A stretch of DNA of 64,000 nucleotides, from positions 98,501 through 162,500 of the forward strand of contig JAXCGZ010007585.1 of assembly GCA_037179515.1 (NCBI GenBank), read 5' to 3'. Below, piece by piece: positions 1 through 11,661 of this stretch; positions within the stretch are counted from its first letter, which is position 1; each line of letters starts with the position of its first letter. Source of the stretch: Halocaridina rubra. Lineage: Eukaryota; Arthropoda; Malacostraca; Decapoda; Atyidae. The notes beneath the pieces were generated by a model, which did not search any database, was not told the DNA's origin, and saw nothing but the letters and a program-made list of their open reading frames with translations. Made by a program: the position numbers and the translations under genes.

Positions 1-1018
1 ATCCAAATTCAGAAAGAAGACAATTGGGATTAGCCTAATGGACCAATCCCCCCTCCCAATCAGTCCATTAAATCGAGAGCAGTGTATGTGCATAACATAC
101 TTCAACAATCAAATTGCAATTCAACTGTGACGACAAAGTAATGTTTCCTTTATATGTGGCTTCACCAAAACAAAACAATTAGTATTATCTGCAATGATGG
201 GATACTTTACCATTTTTCACCTTATAATTGAATTACAATATCCTCACAATATAGATGATTTCCAATGAAATAAAAATTCTAGTTTAAATATCTTCATATG
301 GCAAGTACTGTACACAGGTCTAAATCTTGCTCTGGAGAAATGCAGGTGTCAGGTGATTTGAAAATCATTTCAAATGTACAAAAGGTTAATTAACAGTCAA
401 TATAAAAAATGAATATACATTATATTGTAGAGAATGTACTAATTACATATGTATAGAGGTACTTACTCTACAGGTTTATCAAAACTGCAAATTGTACTTG
501 AATTAACACATCAGCAACACAATTACTAAATGACAAGGAAGCAGGAATGTGGTATCCTTTTTGCTCCCACTCTTTATGAAACAATTGAACCTAATATAAT
601 CTTATGATAAAAAATTACCAAAAATAAGCTAGCTTATAAAATAACTGATCAAACTGTTGGATGCCTTGCCCTTAAAGCAAGGACTACACTGAGCGCTACA
701 GAACTCCACAGTTTCATGAGAGCATTTTTTAACAAACTTCTTTCTATTTGAAATACAAAAAACCTTTTAAAGGCAAAAAAAGAAAAAAAAATATTTGAAG
801 GAAAAATGGGTAAGAAAACCTTAGGCGATATGGGAGGAAGGAGAAGGGATGCAGCAGGAGGTAGACCCTAGATGTATTTTAATTATAAGTGAAGATCTCT
901 CATTGAGACACCTACATACACACATCATCAGTCTTGCAAATACAAATCATGGCAGAGAGTGAGATGCCCTACATCACACACCATAATTTGGGTAAACGTC
1001 ATTTAACCATACAGAGGC
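1..1018. other. 3' flank / 3' UTR region of H2A.Z
   Basis: No gene is seen. The part adjoining 1019 must hold the 3' UTR of the minus-strand histone gene. A candidate poly(A) signal on the minus strand is ATTAAA (complement of 878-883), about 140 bases past the stop. It is a weak call because the region is AT-rich. No histone stem-loop is evident, which fits a polyadenylated replication-independent variant gene. Confidence 0.4.
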
Positions 1019-1210
1019 TTATACAGGTTTCTGTGAACCCTTTTTGCCAATCAGAGATTTGTGAATGTGAGGAATGACACCGCCACCAGCAATAGTTGCC
1101 TTGATCAAGGAATCCAATTCTTCATCACCACGGATGGCCAACTGAAGATGCCTGGGAGTGATACGTTTCACCTTCAAATCCTTTGAGGCATTTCCAGCCA
1201 ACTCAAGGAC
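1019..1210 (-). CDS. H2A.Z: H2A.Z exon 4 (C-terminal half and stop)
   Basis: Codes for VLELAGN through the terminal QKPV, residues 66-128, then a stop. The acceptor is TTTTTTAG directly before GTC at 1210. The exon contains the alpha-3 helix, docking domain and C-terminal tail. Confidence 0.96.
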   Translation of the reverse strand, partial: VLELAGNASKDLKVKRITPRHLQLAIRGDEELDSLIKATIAGGGVIPHIHKSLIGKKGSQKPV

Positions 1211-4200
1211 CTAAAAAATAAACTTTATTAATATGAGACACAAAAGCTTATGTATATTAAGCTTAGTTTACCTATAATGTTAGCAGACAAAAACAGATCA
1301 ACCATATGCAAGTAATAAACCGCTTAGCTAACTACTAAAATTGTCTTGCTTGATGACTTAAGAAAATAAAAAGCCAATTAGGTTTTGCAGTTGCACGTGA
1401 TCAATTAAGTATATTTACAATGAGGCATCACAGAAAAACAACGTTTGCATACTACAGTATAAATTTTACTAGTGTAGAGACCTTTACCCTGCAAAAACGC
1501 CGACGCCTCAAGTTTCTGAACGAGGGTAGTTCAGACAAGGAAATGCTAAAACGAAAATTGTAGCCTACATTCGCCAATACACTTGATTCTCTTCATCAGA
1601 TTAAGAATATGTGGCAGTAACCTATGTGAGCAGCCCTTAAAAGATAGGGTTAGTGAGATCAATATTAGTTGTGTGGTGGAATATTACTCTTAGAGCTTGA
1701 GCATTGATAAGGATGCCATGACATATTCAGCAGAAAGCCAAGAATCAATGCCTGGAGATATCCAGACTACCAGTATTTCAATCATCACATTTCAAGACAA
1801 ATAGCACATCAGCGTGCTTTTGGTTTATTCTTGTGGTCAAAGTTTTTAAACATTGATTAGTGTACAAGCCTGAGCACCCCAACCCCATATTAATGGGTAC
1901 TAAAACCTAAATTTCAAATAAAGTGCATTGGCATCAGCCAGCATTTCAATGTAGTTTTTTAATAATAATGGAGTCTTAAAATAATCTACTTTCAGCAATA
2001 CACTTCATTTTATTACACCTCACAATGTATCTATTACTTATAACCCTTTACCTGCGCACTGGACAAGGTAAGCCTGTTTCCCAAAGGTGATCTCTGCAGA
2101 TTAGCCTTATACAAAAATTACTCATTTTAAATCAGCAACCATTCCCTCTGGCAGTAATTAAGAGTAAATCCATATCTGGCATTATTTTCAGTCAAGCCAT
2201 ACACAAATCAAGTGCTTTCTCAAGTTCTGGAGACTGTATTTTTCATAATGTTGATGAAAGATGCTGTACAACACTTTCGCTCCGAAGCACGGCAGAAGTG
2301 GATAACGACTGATACACTGAGTTGCGGTGGCAGTAGTGAAACTGCCATTAGTGTTGGTGATTGAGAAGCTGTTGCTAGAACTAGTGACAAAATGACTTTT
2401 GACGCCTGTAGTTGATCACGATTATCGTGCAAATAAAGTTGATGATACAGAAGTACTAAGTGATCACAGGAGAGGTATCTTCCACAGCATCACATAGTAG
2501 GGTGGCAAAGTGTTGGAGATGGTTCACGTTTGCGACATGAAACTGCATCTTTGTCACACAGAAGAGTGGACAGTGACAGTGAAAATGAACCAGACTTGGG
2601 AACTGAAAAACACTATTCATTTGGCAATACAGATCAAGGTTATGGCAATGCATATGATACTTATATTCTACGCAGAAAAGTGGGGTACGCATTCTGCTCG
2701 TGTGATGCATGAAAGGTGTCAGAACATATAGGAAGTGTGGGAGGAGTGACACCTACCTAGCACTGAGTAGTTTATAAGATTCACACCAAATTTTTATTTG
2801 ACAGTAATTCTTCTGGCATTACTAATTCTAGTTCTGTGATGGAAACATCAGAAGAGGCAGCCTATTTTTAGAGGTTTTTGAAACAAATATTATGGATCGC
2901 ATTGTGACAAAAAAAATCAGTATGACCAGTTCTGTAGAGAAAGAGAACCTGAGCCTTCACCCCCTAGCCAACAGGCGAGTTTTGAAAGTACAAGAGGCAT
3001 TACTTCTTCCACCAACAGAATATGTCCAAAAACCACTACGTATTTATCATGTCCGCAATAATACAACACGTATTTGTCATGTCCGCAATAATACAACACA
3101 AAGACCACGCAGAATCAAGAAAACATTATATGCAGGGAGTGTGACAGAGCATTGTGCATTTCTCAAAGTTTCATGGAGTACCACACAGTCCAACATTACT
3201 AGAGCCTAGTCAGGTAAAGTACATAAAGTTGAAGGACTTTCACACATAATATAGAAGTCACTGATAAGAGAAAACTTATTTGTTTCCAAGAATACGGAAG
3301 CGAATTATTTCTTTGGATATTTATTAAAAAAAAAAAAAAAAGTTAATGTTTATAATTTCAACCACTCGTTCTAAATTTTCATATAAGACTATTGAATAAA
3401 GTATAGACACTCCTCAACTTACGAACGAGTTAGGTTCCAGAAGTCTGTTTGTAAGTAGAATTGTTCGTAAGTTGTGCTTAGGTAAGAAAAAAGTACTGTA
3501 AAGTGCATACAAGTGCAGTGCGGTATAGTGCTTAGGTTAAAAGACACTTAACTACTACATAAAACAAAGTATACAAATATTTATGAATTTTAATACAGTA
3601 ATAAAAATGCATTAGTACAGTAATACATAGGTATATTTTATGTTCGTAAGTAGGGGAGCGTCTGTATATACAGCAGATCCTAGCTTTATGTCAAGAGTTC
3701 CGTTCCTCAAGATATGACATAAGCACCTATGTCACCCATCTATGGTAATGCAGTAGTATAGATTCTACCTTTTCAATGCATTTTACTGAATAATTTCACT
3801 TCCATGGTGATGGCTTTCCTTTTCTTCGAAGCAGATTCTGCTTTAACTTGGTTGACTCTACAGGCCACAAATTATAAAAAAAAAATATGCAAAATACTTT
3901 ATTGGAGATAAGTCATAACCACAAAACATCATAAACTGAGGATAGCCTGTATATATCATATCAAGTCATTCCACAAAAAATTATATAAAAAAGTGCTATC
4001 TTGGCGATAGCACAGTGAAACATCAGAAAGTGAATATCTTTTGAGTTAGAAAAAAGTTTATTTTCAACCACTTGCAATATTTCAAATTTTTATTGAACAT
4101 ATGTAAATACAGTACCTAATCATTTTTCAAGTGACTCAGTACAAAAAAATAATAAGAAACGCAATGGCTGTAAAAGTACTGGGCAATATGTCGAAAAATG

Positions 4201-4300
4201 AATAATTTCTTTTGAAAGATATATAGAAATAACTTTTATTTTCAACTACTTGCTAAGACTTTATATTTTGTATAAAAATCATTATATATCTATATATATA

Positions 4301-4345
<45 letters not shown>

Positions 4346-6429
4346 TTATAAGTAATCATAAAACGTAATGCTAATGAGAGCACAAGTATGCATTTGTCTA
4401 GCAGTGCGCTATTGCAAAAATTAATAAATTCATATGCTGATTATTCATACAGGGAATACCGTAGCACTGTAACATATCTATATTCATGAAGTAAATCTGC
4501 TGTGAAAATATATTTAAATTTTTATCAAAATACTCCACACTGGCATAATTTATATCGAAACGTCGCAGGTAAAGGGTTAATTCCAATCCTTGCTTTTACC
4601 AGAGCCTTTATTGTTATTATTGTAATAACCATTATTGGGTGCGCACTGACTGGGGAATAAAGTTGACTTATTAACTAAATAATTAAGTTTTTTTTTCCTG
4701 TGGTAACTATTAAAAGAACACTGCTCACTTAAAACAAAAATTTATAAGTTAACTTAGGTTAGTTCACCCCTATTAAAAAAAAAAAAAAAAATTGATGAGA
4801 TCGTTTTGAGTTTTACATATTTTTTTTTTCATATACTTTCATATCAACGGTTTAGGGGTGTGAAAGTCAATGATCGCCTATGTTAATAATATAAATCACC
4901 GCTATAGTAATTTTAATAATTTCTGTAAATTAAATTTACAAATTAGTTTAGTATGTACTACTGATACCACAGGGTAAAATCTCATGAAATTTATATAAGG
5001 ATTACTTAGTTAACGTTAGCTCACCCCAGTTTGAATACTTGATTATTATTTAGTGGTTTTATATATGTAGTATTCAGCTTTGTTTTTATTAATTGCAGGT
5101 ATGAGAGTAAACATTTGCCCCCACAAAAAAATGTACATAAAACGTTCTAAAGTCAATATACATTTCTCAACGTTTATTACTCGAGTAAGCTAAACAAACT
5201 TAACCGAACTTCAAATAAACTTTAAATGTGATTACAGTACTTCCTAACTTCGGGTGTTAAAGTAAACTGTTACCTACATATATCCATTTTAAATAATCTA
5301 TATATACCTAATACTTTAATAAAGTCTATACAATCATATTAAAACTAAGTATTATACCTAATATTTTTTATATACTATAGATTCAAAAAAATTATTACGT
5401 AATTTTAGAACCATCTAAATCCAGACTACAAGTTTCCCGCTAAAAGTGAGCCATGTGGCAACGTCGCACACATCCATCCTCTCGACTCCCAACACAACCG
5501 AATACACTTTTGCTTTCCACAATGAACACGGAATAAAAACAAACAATGGATAAGAGTACGCATATATCGAGATGCATAAATTATAATACGAGTCTAAAAA
5601 AGCAATGTCGAATACTGTTATAACGAAAAACAATAAGCAAAAATGATAACATTAGCAGATGCCGGGGAGCATCAAGCTTTCACCAAATAATGAATACTTT
5701 AGCACTTAAGTAAAATCTAAAAATAATTAATGATATCCCAGACCACAATAACAAATTTGTCTCATTTTATGCGAACAAGATTTTCGTGATCTACATCACT
5801 GATAAATATAAATAATTATTCGTACCTCGGCGGTAAGATATTCCAAGATGGCCGCACTGTAGACGGCTGCAGTGGCGCCTACTCGACCATGGCTTGTTGT
5901 CCTGTTCTTCAGGTGCCTGTGTATACGTCCCACGGGGAACTGCAAAGGAAATGGCGCCCTTAAAAATAACTGGCAAACACGTACAAAGCCAAGTTATGTA
6001 TCAAAAACTCCATCATAAATAATTAAGAGAATGAACGATTGGTAGCCCTGTGTTGCAGGGCTTTCTAGAGACGCCATTTTGAACGTCACTCCCGAGGGTC
6101 TTTTCTTAATCACCTCATTTATAAATGAAATACGAGGTTAATTCCTCCATTTGTATTTTTATAAAAATTGTAAGACTGGCAAAATTATATTTACTAACCT
6201 GTAAACCAGCTCGAGCCGAGCGGGAGACGGCTTTTGCCTTGGCTTTCCCGGAGTCTTTGCCTGCCTTACCACCAGCCTGAAACAAAAAGCCACAAAACTG
6301 CATTAAAAAATGCCGGCAGAACCTCCAAACTTCGTCAGCAGAAGCTTCAGAACATAACCTTTCGAATGACGCAAGTTTCATTCGCGTAGAATCAATATCG
6401 CCAGAAAAAACTCACTAGGAACTCACCAT
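1019..6429 (-). CDS. H2A.Z: Histone variant H2A.Z, four coding exons
   Basis: Replaces canonical H2A in nucleosomes at promoters and regulatory chromatin. Coding parts on the minus strand are 6427-6429 (ATG only), 6199-6276 (26 codons), 5826-5939 (38 codons) and 1019-1210 (63 codons plus stop), giving 128 residues, the same length as vertebrate H2A.Z. All introns are phase 0 with GT-AG ends (donors GTGAGT, GTTAGT, GTACGA; acceptors TTTCAG, TTTGCAG, TTTTAG). The N-tail begins [17 protein letters not shown]. The L1 loop is NRTTSHGR, which differs from canonical H2A. The C-terminal part keeps [17 protein letters not shown] and [10 protein letters not shown], the extended acidic patch and docking region. 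It ends GKKGSQKPV, like vertebrate GKKGQQKTV, and lacks the longer Drosophila H2Av tail with a terminal SQ-type phosphorylation motif. All core blocks are intact, so the gene is very probably functional. Confidence 0.97.
2530..3202 (+). pseudogene. piggyBac transposase remnants (N-terminal piece and C-terminal Cys-rich domain)
   Basis: Near 3060-3130 a frame gives [19 protein letters not shown]. After a frameshift, 3131-3202 gives [14 protein letters not shown] followed by MEYHTVQHY and a stop. The CxxC spacing, the LCI(S/T) block and the EYHT ending match the C-terminal zinc-binding domain of piggyBac-family transposases. The 2530-2712 piece resembles the acidic N-terminus. No DDD catalytic motifs are visible between them and there are several frame breaks, so no protein can be made. 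Family assignment relies on motif memory, not a search. Confidence 0.65.
3402..3667. mobile_element. TA-flanked MITE (pogo/Tigger-like), nested
   Basis: The left end TATAGACACTCC...ACTTACGAAC (3402-3426) is inverted at the right end, GTTCGTAAGTAGGGGAGCG to TCTGTATA (3642-3668). About 25 bp pair with a few mismatches and a 2-base gap. There is no coding capacity. TA at both ends fits a Tc1/mariner/pogo target site. Confidence 0.65.
3666..3955. mobile_element. Second TA-flanked MITE abutting the first
   Basis: The left end TATATACAG...ATCCT...TTTATG (3665-3690) matches the reverse complement of the right end at 3930-3955 in about 20 of 26 positions. It is non-coding. It shares the TATA boundary with the MITE at 3402-3667, so the two are end to end. 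Confidence 0.6.
4010..4345. repeat. Imperfect duplication and (TA)n tract
   Basis: The words TTTATTTTCAAC(C/T)ACTTGC occur near 4058 and 4230, suggesting an old ~170-bp direct duplication. An imperfect (TA)n tract follows at about 4287-4345. This lies at the 3' side of the piggyBac-like relic. Confidence 0.45.
5826..5939 (-). CDS. H2A.Z: H2A.Z exon 3
   Basis: Thirty-eight codons, from [10 protein letters not shown] to ILEYLTAE. It holds the alpha-1 helix, L1 loop (NRTTSHGR) and alpha-2 helix of the histone fold. It is flanked by TTTGCAG and GTACGA on the minus strand. Confidence 0.96.
6199..6276 (-). CDS. H2A.Z: H2A.Z exon 2 (N-terminal tail)
   Basis: Twenty-six codons, [10 protein letters not shown] to SARAGLQ. 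The lysine-rich tail is the usual acetylation target in this family. It is flanked by TTTGTTTCAG and GTTAGT. Confidence 0.96.
6427..6429 (-). CDS. H2A.Z: H2A.Z exon 1 coding part (start codon only)
   Basis: The minus strand reads CATCATG then GTGAGT, so the first coding exon contributes only the initiator ATG and the rest of that exon is 5' UTR. This is the only start that joins in frame to AGGKAGKD. Confidence 0.9.
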
Positions 6430-6720
6430 GATGACACGCTCACACGTTCACTGCTCTATCACAACTGTTGTTTCTCCGAGGATGGCGCGCGCACGCCGAT
6501 CCCTGTGACTGGCTTGGGTAGTGATGACGACACATTTAAAATCCACCATTCACAGGCGAGATCTGAGTTGCATTTAAAACGTCACTCCATTGTCTACCAA
6601 TCAGAGAGCGGCTTCGGAAGTTTTTAGCCATTCGTAAGTCGAGATGGATACATTTGAATGACCCGCCCGCGCCAAAATCGTTATATAGTTTTCCCGCTCA
6701 ACTTACTTTGCTCTGTGATA
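6430..6720 (-). promoter_or_regulatory. H2A.Z promoter / 5' UTR region
   Basis: On the minus strand there are two E2F-type sites, TTTTGGCGC (complement of about 6669-6677, next to a GGGCGGG box) and GCGGGAAAA (complement of 6689-6697). Between them lies a TATATAA-like box (6681-6687). An inverted CCAAT box (ATTGG) lies at 6597-6601. Further TTTAAA boxes near 6535 and 6573 could serve a start site closer to the ATG. E2F plus CCAAT logic fits a proliferation-linked gene. The transcription start is not determined. Confidence 0.5.
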
Positions 6721-7126
6721 TTAATAACTTTTAAAAGTTACCAATCTTTCACCTGTAAGTCACGTTAATAATAATCATATATTCAAAATATCATCCACGG
6801 TACACAGTAACAACCATTATTCAATTATAATAGTTATATGCCATAAATACAAATAATTATATTAGATACGAAATTGCTTTTAAATAGCAATTAATATTTT
6901 GTTTTCAAGTCTGTTTGGCAGAAAGGCAAACATAGATAAATAAAACAACAACAATAATAAGAAATGTTCATTCTTTATTCAAAGTATTCCGAATTTCTTT
7001 TCATTTAAAATCACATAATCATTTGTACTTATATCTAGGTCTAAATTGCATTCCTTTATATTTTTGCTATATATTTGAAATTGTCATCCTAAACATTACT
7101 CTAGAATAACTCGAAAATGCATATAT

Positions 7127-7130
<4 letters not shown>
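6721..7130. other. AT-rich intergenic, nothing recognised
   Basis: No gene, tRNA or clear repeat boundary is seen upstream of the histone promoter before the microsatellite block. Confidence 0.6.
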
Positions 7131-8385
<1,255 letters not shown>

Positions 8386-8429
8386 ATGGGCAATCCATCT
8401 CTTGCTATGCTCAAAGACACTAGGAATCG

Positions 8430-9115
8430 TAACCAAATCCTCTTCCCGCATCCTCTTCCGATGTCTATACCATCTCAAAATGTTGAAGTATGAATGACGT
8501 GAAAAGAGATCAAAGCAAGTCATCATCCTGCATTCTTCCCATGGGCCCAAACCATTACAGTGTTAAGGTTTCCCTTTAATTCCTCAAAGACACTGAAAAA
8601 TCTTATTATGTTCATCAACCTGCATTTTTTCCACATGTTCAAAGCATCTCATCGCGTGAAGGTGAACCCTATGTCTCATCAATGACTGAGAAATCTGTGC
8701 AAGTCCCTCCACCTGCATTCTTTCCACATGTTCAAATCACCTTAAATTTTTCAACAATGACACTACAAGAAATATGAATGAAATTATTATTCTGCATTCT
8801 TCCAAAGTATCCGAGTCATCATAAAATGCTGATCTATACTGATCAGGTTATAAGAATAAAAATGTACAAATTCATCATCCTGCATTCTCTCCACATATCC
8901 AAACCATTAGTGTTACGGTTTCCTCTTGAATCCTTTAAAGACACTATACAAATTCTGAAAACGTTCATCACCCTGCGTTCTTTTCATATATGCAAACCAT
9001 TCCAGTGTTTCCTGTTACTAATAAAGTCAGCCAACTATCACATTATACGAAATCTCAATTAAATCATCATCCTGCATTCTTTCCATATGTCCAAATCATC
9101 TTAAATGCGTTGATT

Positions 9116-9155
<40 letters not shown>

Positions 9156-9400
9156 CATGTCCAACCAGCTTAAAATCACGTCCTCCTTTCTAATGCCTAA
9201 TTCTGTATTTTCTACGCAAATTCAAATTATTTTACAAGTATTTAGAATTACTCTTCAGTTCATTACCCTGTATTCTCTATACATGATCATACCATTCTAT
9301 AATACTTAGGTTTACTGTTAAATCCTAATCTGCAGTCTATGTTTATCTCGAAAGCAACCTAAAACTTATATAACTTACTCTCTAATTCATCCTTTCTTCG
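8430..9400. repeat. Degenerate ~93-bp tandem array
   Basis: The marker CCTGCATTCTTTCCACATGTCC recurs in diverged form near 8528, 8620, 8713, 8792, 8880, 8973, 9072 and 9268, with spacings of 79-99 and one double. A poly(T) run of about 37 interrupts it at 9119-9155. There is no coding. Confidence 0.75.
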
Positions 9401-10596
9401 TGTCAAAAAAAAAACAATTTTTTCAGGTTTTTCTCTTTAATTCATTATTTATTTTTTCTTATATTTATATTAAAAAAGTAAAAAAAAAAATAGGCAATGA
9501 TAAAGTTATGATTCTCTGTAAATTACTTTTGGAATTCAATCAGGATTATATTGGTCCATTAGTAAGGAGACATGAAGTATTCTGATAATACAAGTGGGGC
9601 CATATGTCATCATGGCTGCTTCAACATCAAACTCATCTCATCGGATGTATAAATACATAATTTAAACTTGAAGGATCCAGTGATTTCTTCATAGATATCC
9701 CACAAAAAGGTAAAATGGCATCTATTGAGCCAAAATGAAACACACATGAAACAACGCGATCCACGTTCATAATGCTGAAGAAGAACTGATGCATACAGTA
9801 TAAATAAAAGATAACAACTGCAGAAGCTGCCCAAATTTGTAGCCAAAGAGATGGAAACTTAGCCCAGCACTGTGCTTCATATGACCTCGCCTTTCTTCCA
9901 CAAACATCAGTTCCATCCTAAAACCCTTGAAAGGTACGAGAAGGGATGTCTAGAGGTCAGGATCGAGGGATTAGGATATTAACGAATTTACAAGAAACTT
10001 TTTTTTTTTCAGTTAGAAACTGACCCTTCCTATGATGAATTACAATGAAGGGGTCAAAATATTGAGGATGACCTCTACGGGATGGCTCTTAACACAGTAA
10101 TTATTATTATGATTATTAGTATTATATTGATCATTGGTATGATTATTGTAAGTCTTTGGGTTAAGAAAGTAATTAAAATTAATTCAAAACTCATTATTGT
10201 TACTATGGCTATTGTAAGTCTTTGGGTTAAAAAAAGTAATGAGAATGAATTCACATATGCAATTCCAAGGGAAGACATTGTCTAGTTTATCCGTAAATTA
10301 ATATTAATTTCAAAATAGAAATGAAAGCTCAAAGCAATACATTTTGATGTCCTTAGAGAAAGCGTTTAATTTTACAGGATAACGTAAAGAAATATACATA
10401 AATTGCTAAAGTTTATGATACCCAAGAAATTCAACAACAAAAATTCTTCACACAACACTGAGAGATTTTACGATAACAGTTGCATTATTCCAATCTACTC
10501 GATGATTATGAGTGCTAACAAACCAAGATTGCACTATTTCTTTCATATAATTAATGTTATTATTGCTCATGCACTTAATGTCTTATAACTGTTTTA
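9401..10596. other. AT-rich intergenic with a short duplication
   Basis: No gene is supported. A 28-bp direct repeat (ATTGTAAGTCTTTGGGTTAA...) occurs near 10144 and 10211, 67 bp apart. The ~60-80 codon open frames here have no recognisable features. Confidence 0.6.
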
Positions 10597-11661
10597 CATT
10601 AGTGGTAAACTGTTGCATGCAGTGAAGAGTTTGTATGAGGGCACTATAGCTTGTGTTAGGGTAGGGAATGAAGTGAGTGAGTGGTTTCCAGTGAGTGTGG
10701 GACTGAGACAGGGATGTGTGATGTCACCATGCCTGTTCAATTTGTATATTGATGGAGTCGTAAGAGAGGTGAATGAGCGAGTGCATGGTCGAAGTTTGAG
10801 AATGGTAGATGGGGATGATAATGAGTGGGAGCTGAATCACTTGCTGTTTGCAGATGATACTGTGGTGGTGGCAGATTCAGAGGAGAAGCTATGTCAGTTA
10901 GTGTCAGAATTTGGAATGGTGTGTGAGAGAAGGACGTTGCGAGTGAATGTGGGAAAGAGTAAGGTTATGAGGTGTACAAGAAATGAGGATGGTGCTGGAT
11001 TGAATGTTATGTTGAATGGAAAGTCACTTGAGGAAGTTGATCAGTTTAAGTATTTAGGCTCAGTTATAGCCGCAAATGGTGGAGTGGAAGCAGATGTGTG
11101 TCACAGAGTGAATGAAGGATGTAAAGTGTTGGGTGCATTGAAAGGAGTAATGAAGAATAGAGGGTTGGAAATGAATGTTAAGAAAGTTTTGTATGAGAAA
11201 GTGGTTGTGCCAGCTGTGATGTATGGATCAGAGTGATGGGGTATGAAAGTAAGTGAGAGACGGAAACTAAATGTGTTTGAGATGAAATGCCTGAGGAGTA
11301 TGACTGGTGTATCTCGGTTGAATAGAGTTAGGAATGAAGTGGTGAGAGCAAGAACGGGTGTGAGGAGAGATATGAATGTTCTGAGATGGTTTGGCCATGT
11401 GGAAAGGATGGATGTTGAAAGACTGCTGGAAAAGGTGATGAATGCTAGAGTTGATGGATTAAATGCTAGAGGAAGGCCTAGGTTTGGGTGGATGGATGGA
11501 GTAAGGAGAGCCCTGAATGATAGGAGGATGGATGTGAGGGAAGCAAGTGAGCGTGCTAGGAATAGGAATAAGTGGCAAGCGACTGTGACTCAGCTCTGAT
11601 GGGCATCTGCTGTTACCACAGGGCTGCGTTTTGCAGAGGTAGCCCTGTGGTAGGGGCAGTA
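10597..11661 (+). pseudogene. RTE-like LINE, 5'-truncated, reverse transcriptase with one stop
   Basis: One plus-strand frame runs from GKLLHAVKSLYEG (about 10601) to the stop at 11597-11599, broken only by TGA at 11234-11236 (after VMYGSE). It carries VGLRQGCVMSPCLFNLY, the catalytic LLFADDTVVV block, DQFKYLGS and the C-terminal LRWFGHVERM and RGRPRFGW blocks found at the end of many RTE-like LINE proteins. The endonuclease and first RT blocks are missing through 5' truncation. The 3' UTR contains a strong hairpin (11616-11650). Its 3' end meets the poly(A) end of the minus-strand LINE that follows. Clade placement is approximate. Confidence 0.85.
11616..11650 (+). other. 3' UTR hairpin of the RTE-like LINE
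   Basis: CCACAGGGCT (11616-11625) and AGCCCTGTGG (11641-11650) form a perfect 10-bp stem with a 15-nt loop, starting 17 bases after the stop codon. Several LINE reverse transcriptases recognise 3' stem-loops. That role here is inference. Confidence 0.6.

Larger units (their letters stand above)
2044..4576 (+). mobile_element. piggyBac-like DNA transposon relic
   Basis: The left end reads ATAA then CCCTTTACCTGCG (from 2044). The right end is its inverted partner, CGCAGGTAAAGGG then TTAA (4577-4580). TTAA target sites and CCCTTT-type termini are typical of piggyBac. Inside lie fragments of a transposase in plus orientation: an acidic N-terminal piece around 2530-2712 (with [11 protein letters not shown]) and a C-terminal cysteine-rich piece near 3060-3202. 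The catalytic core between them is missing, so this is an internally deleted, inactive copy. The left TTAA has mutated to ATAA. Two MITEs (3402-3955) are nested within it. Confidence 0.75.
1211..5825 (-). other. H2A.Z intron 3
   Basis: This 4.6 kb intron separates residues 65 and 66. Most of it (2044-4576) is a decayed piggyBac-like transposon with nested MITEs. The remainder (1211-2043 and 4577-5825) is AT-rich sequence in which I see no gene. Confidence 0.9.

Noticed and set aside
2892..3209. 105-codon open frame as a novel protein
   Set aside because: The end of this stretch reads, after a frameshift, as the piggyBac transposase zinc domain, so the long frame is a shadow of a decayed gene.
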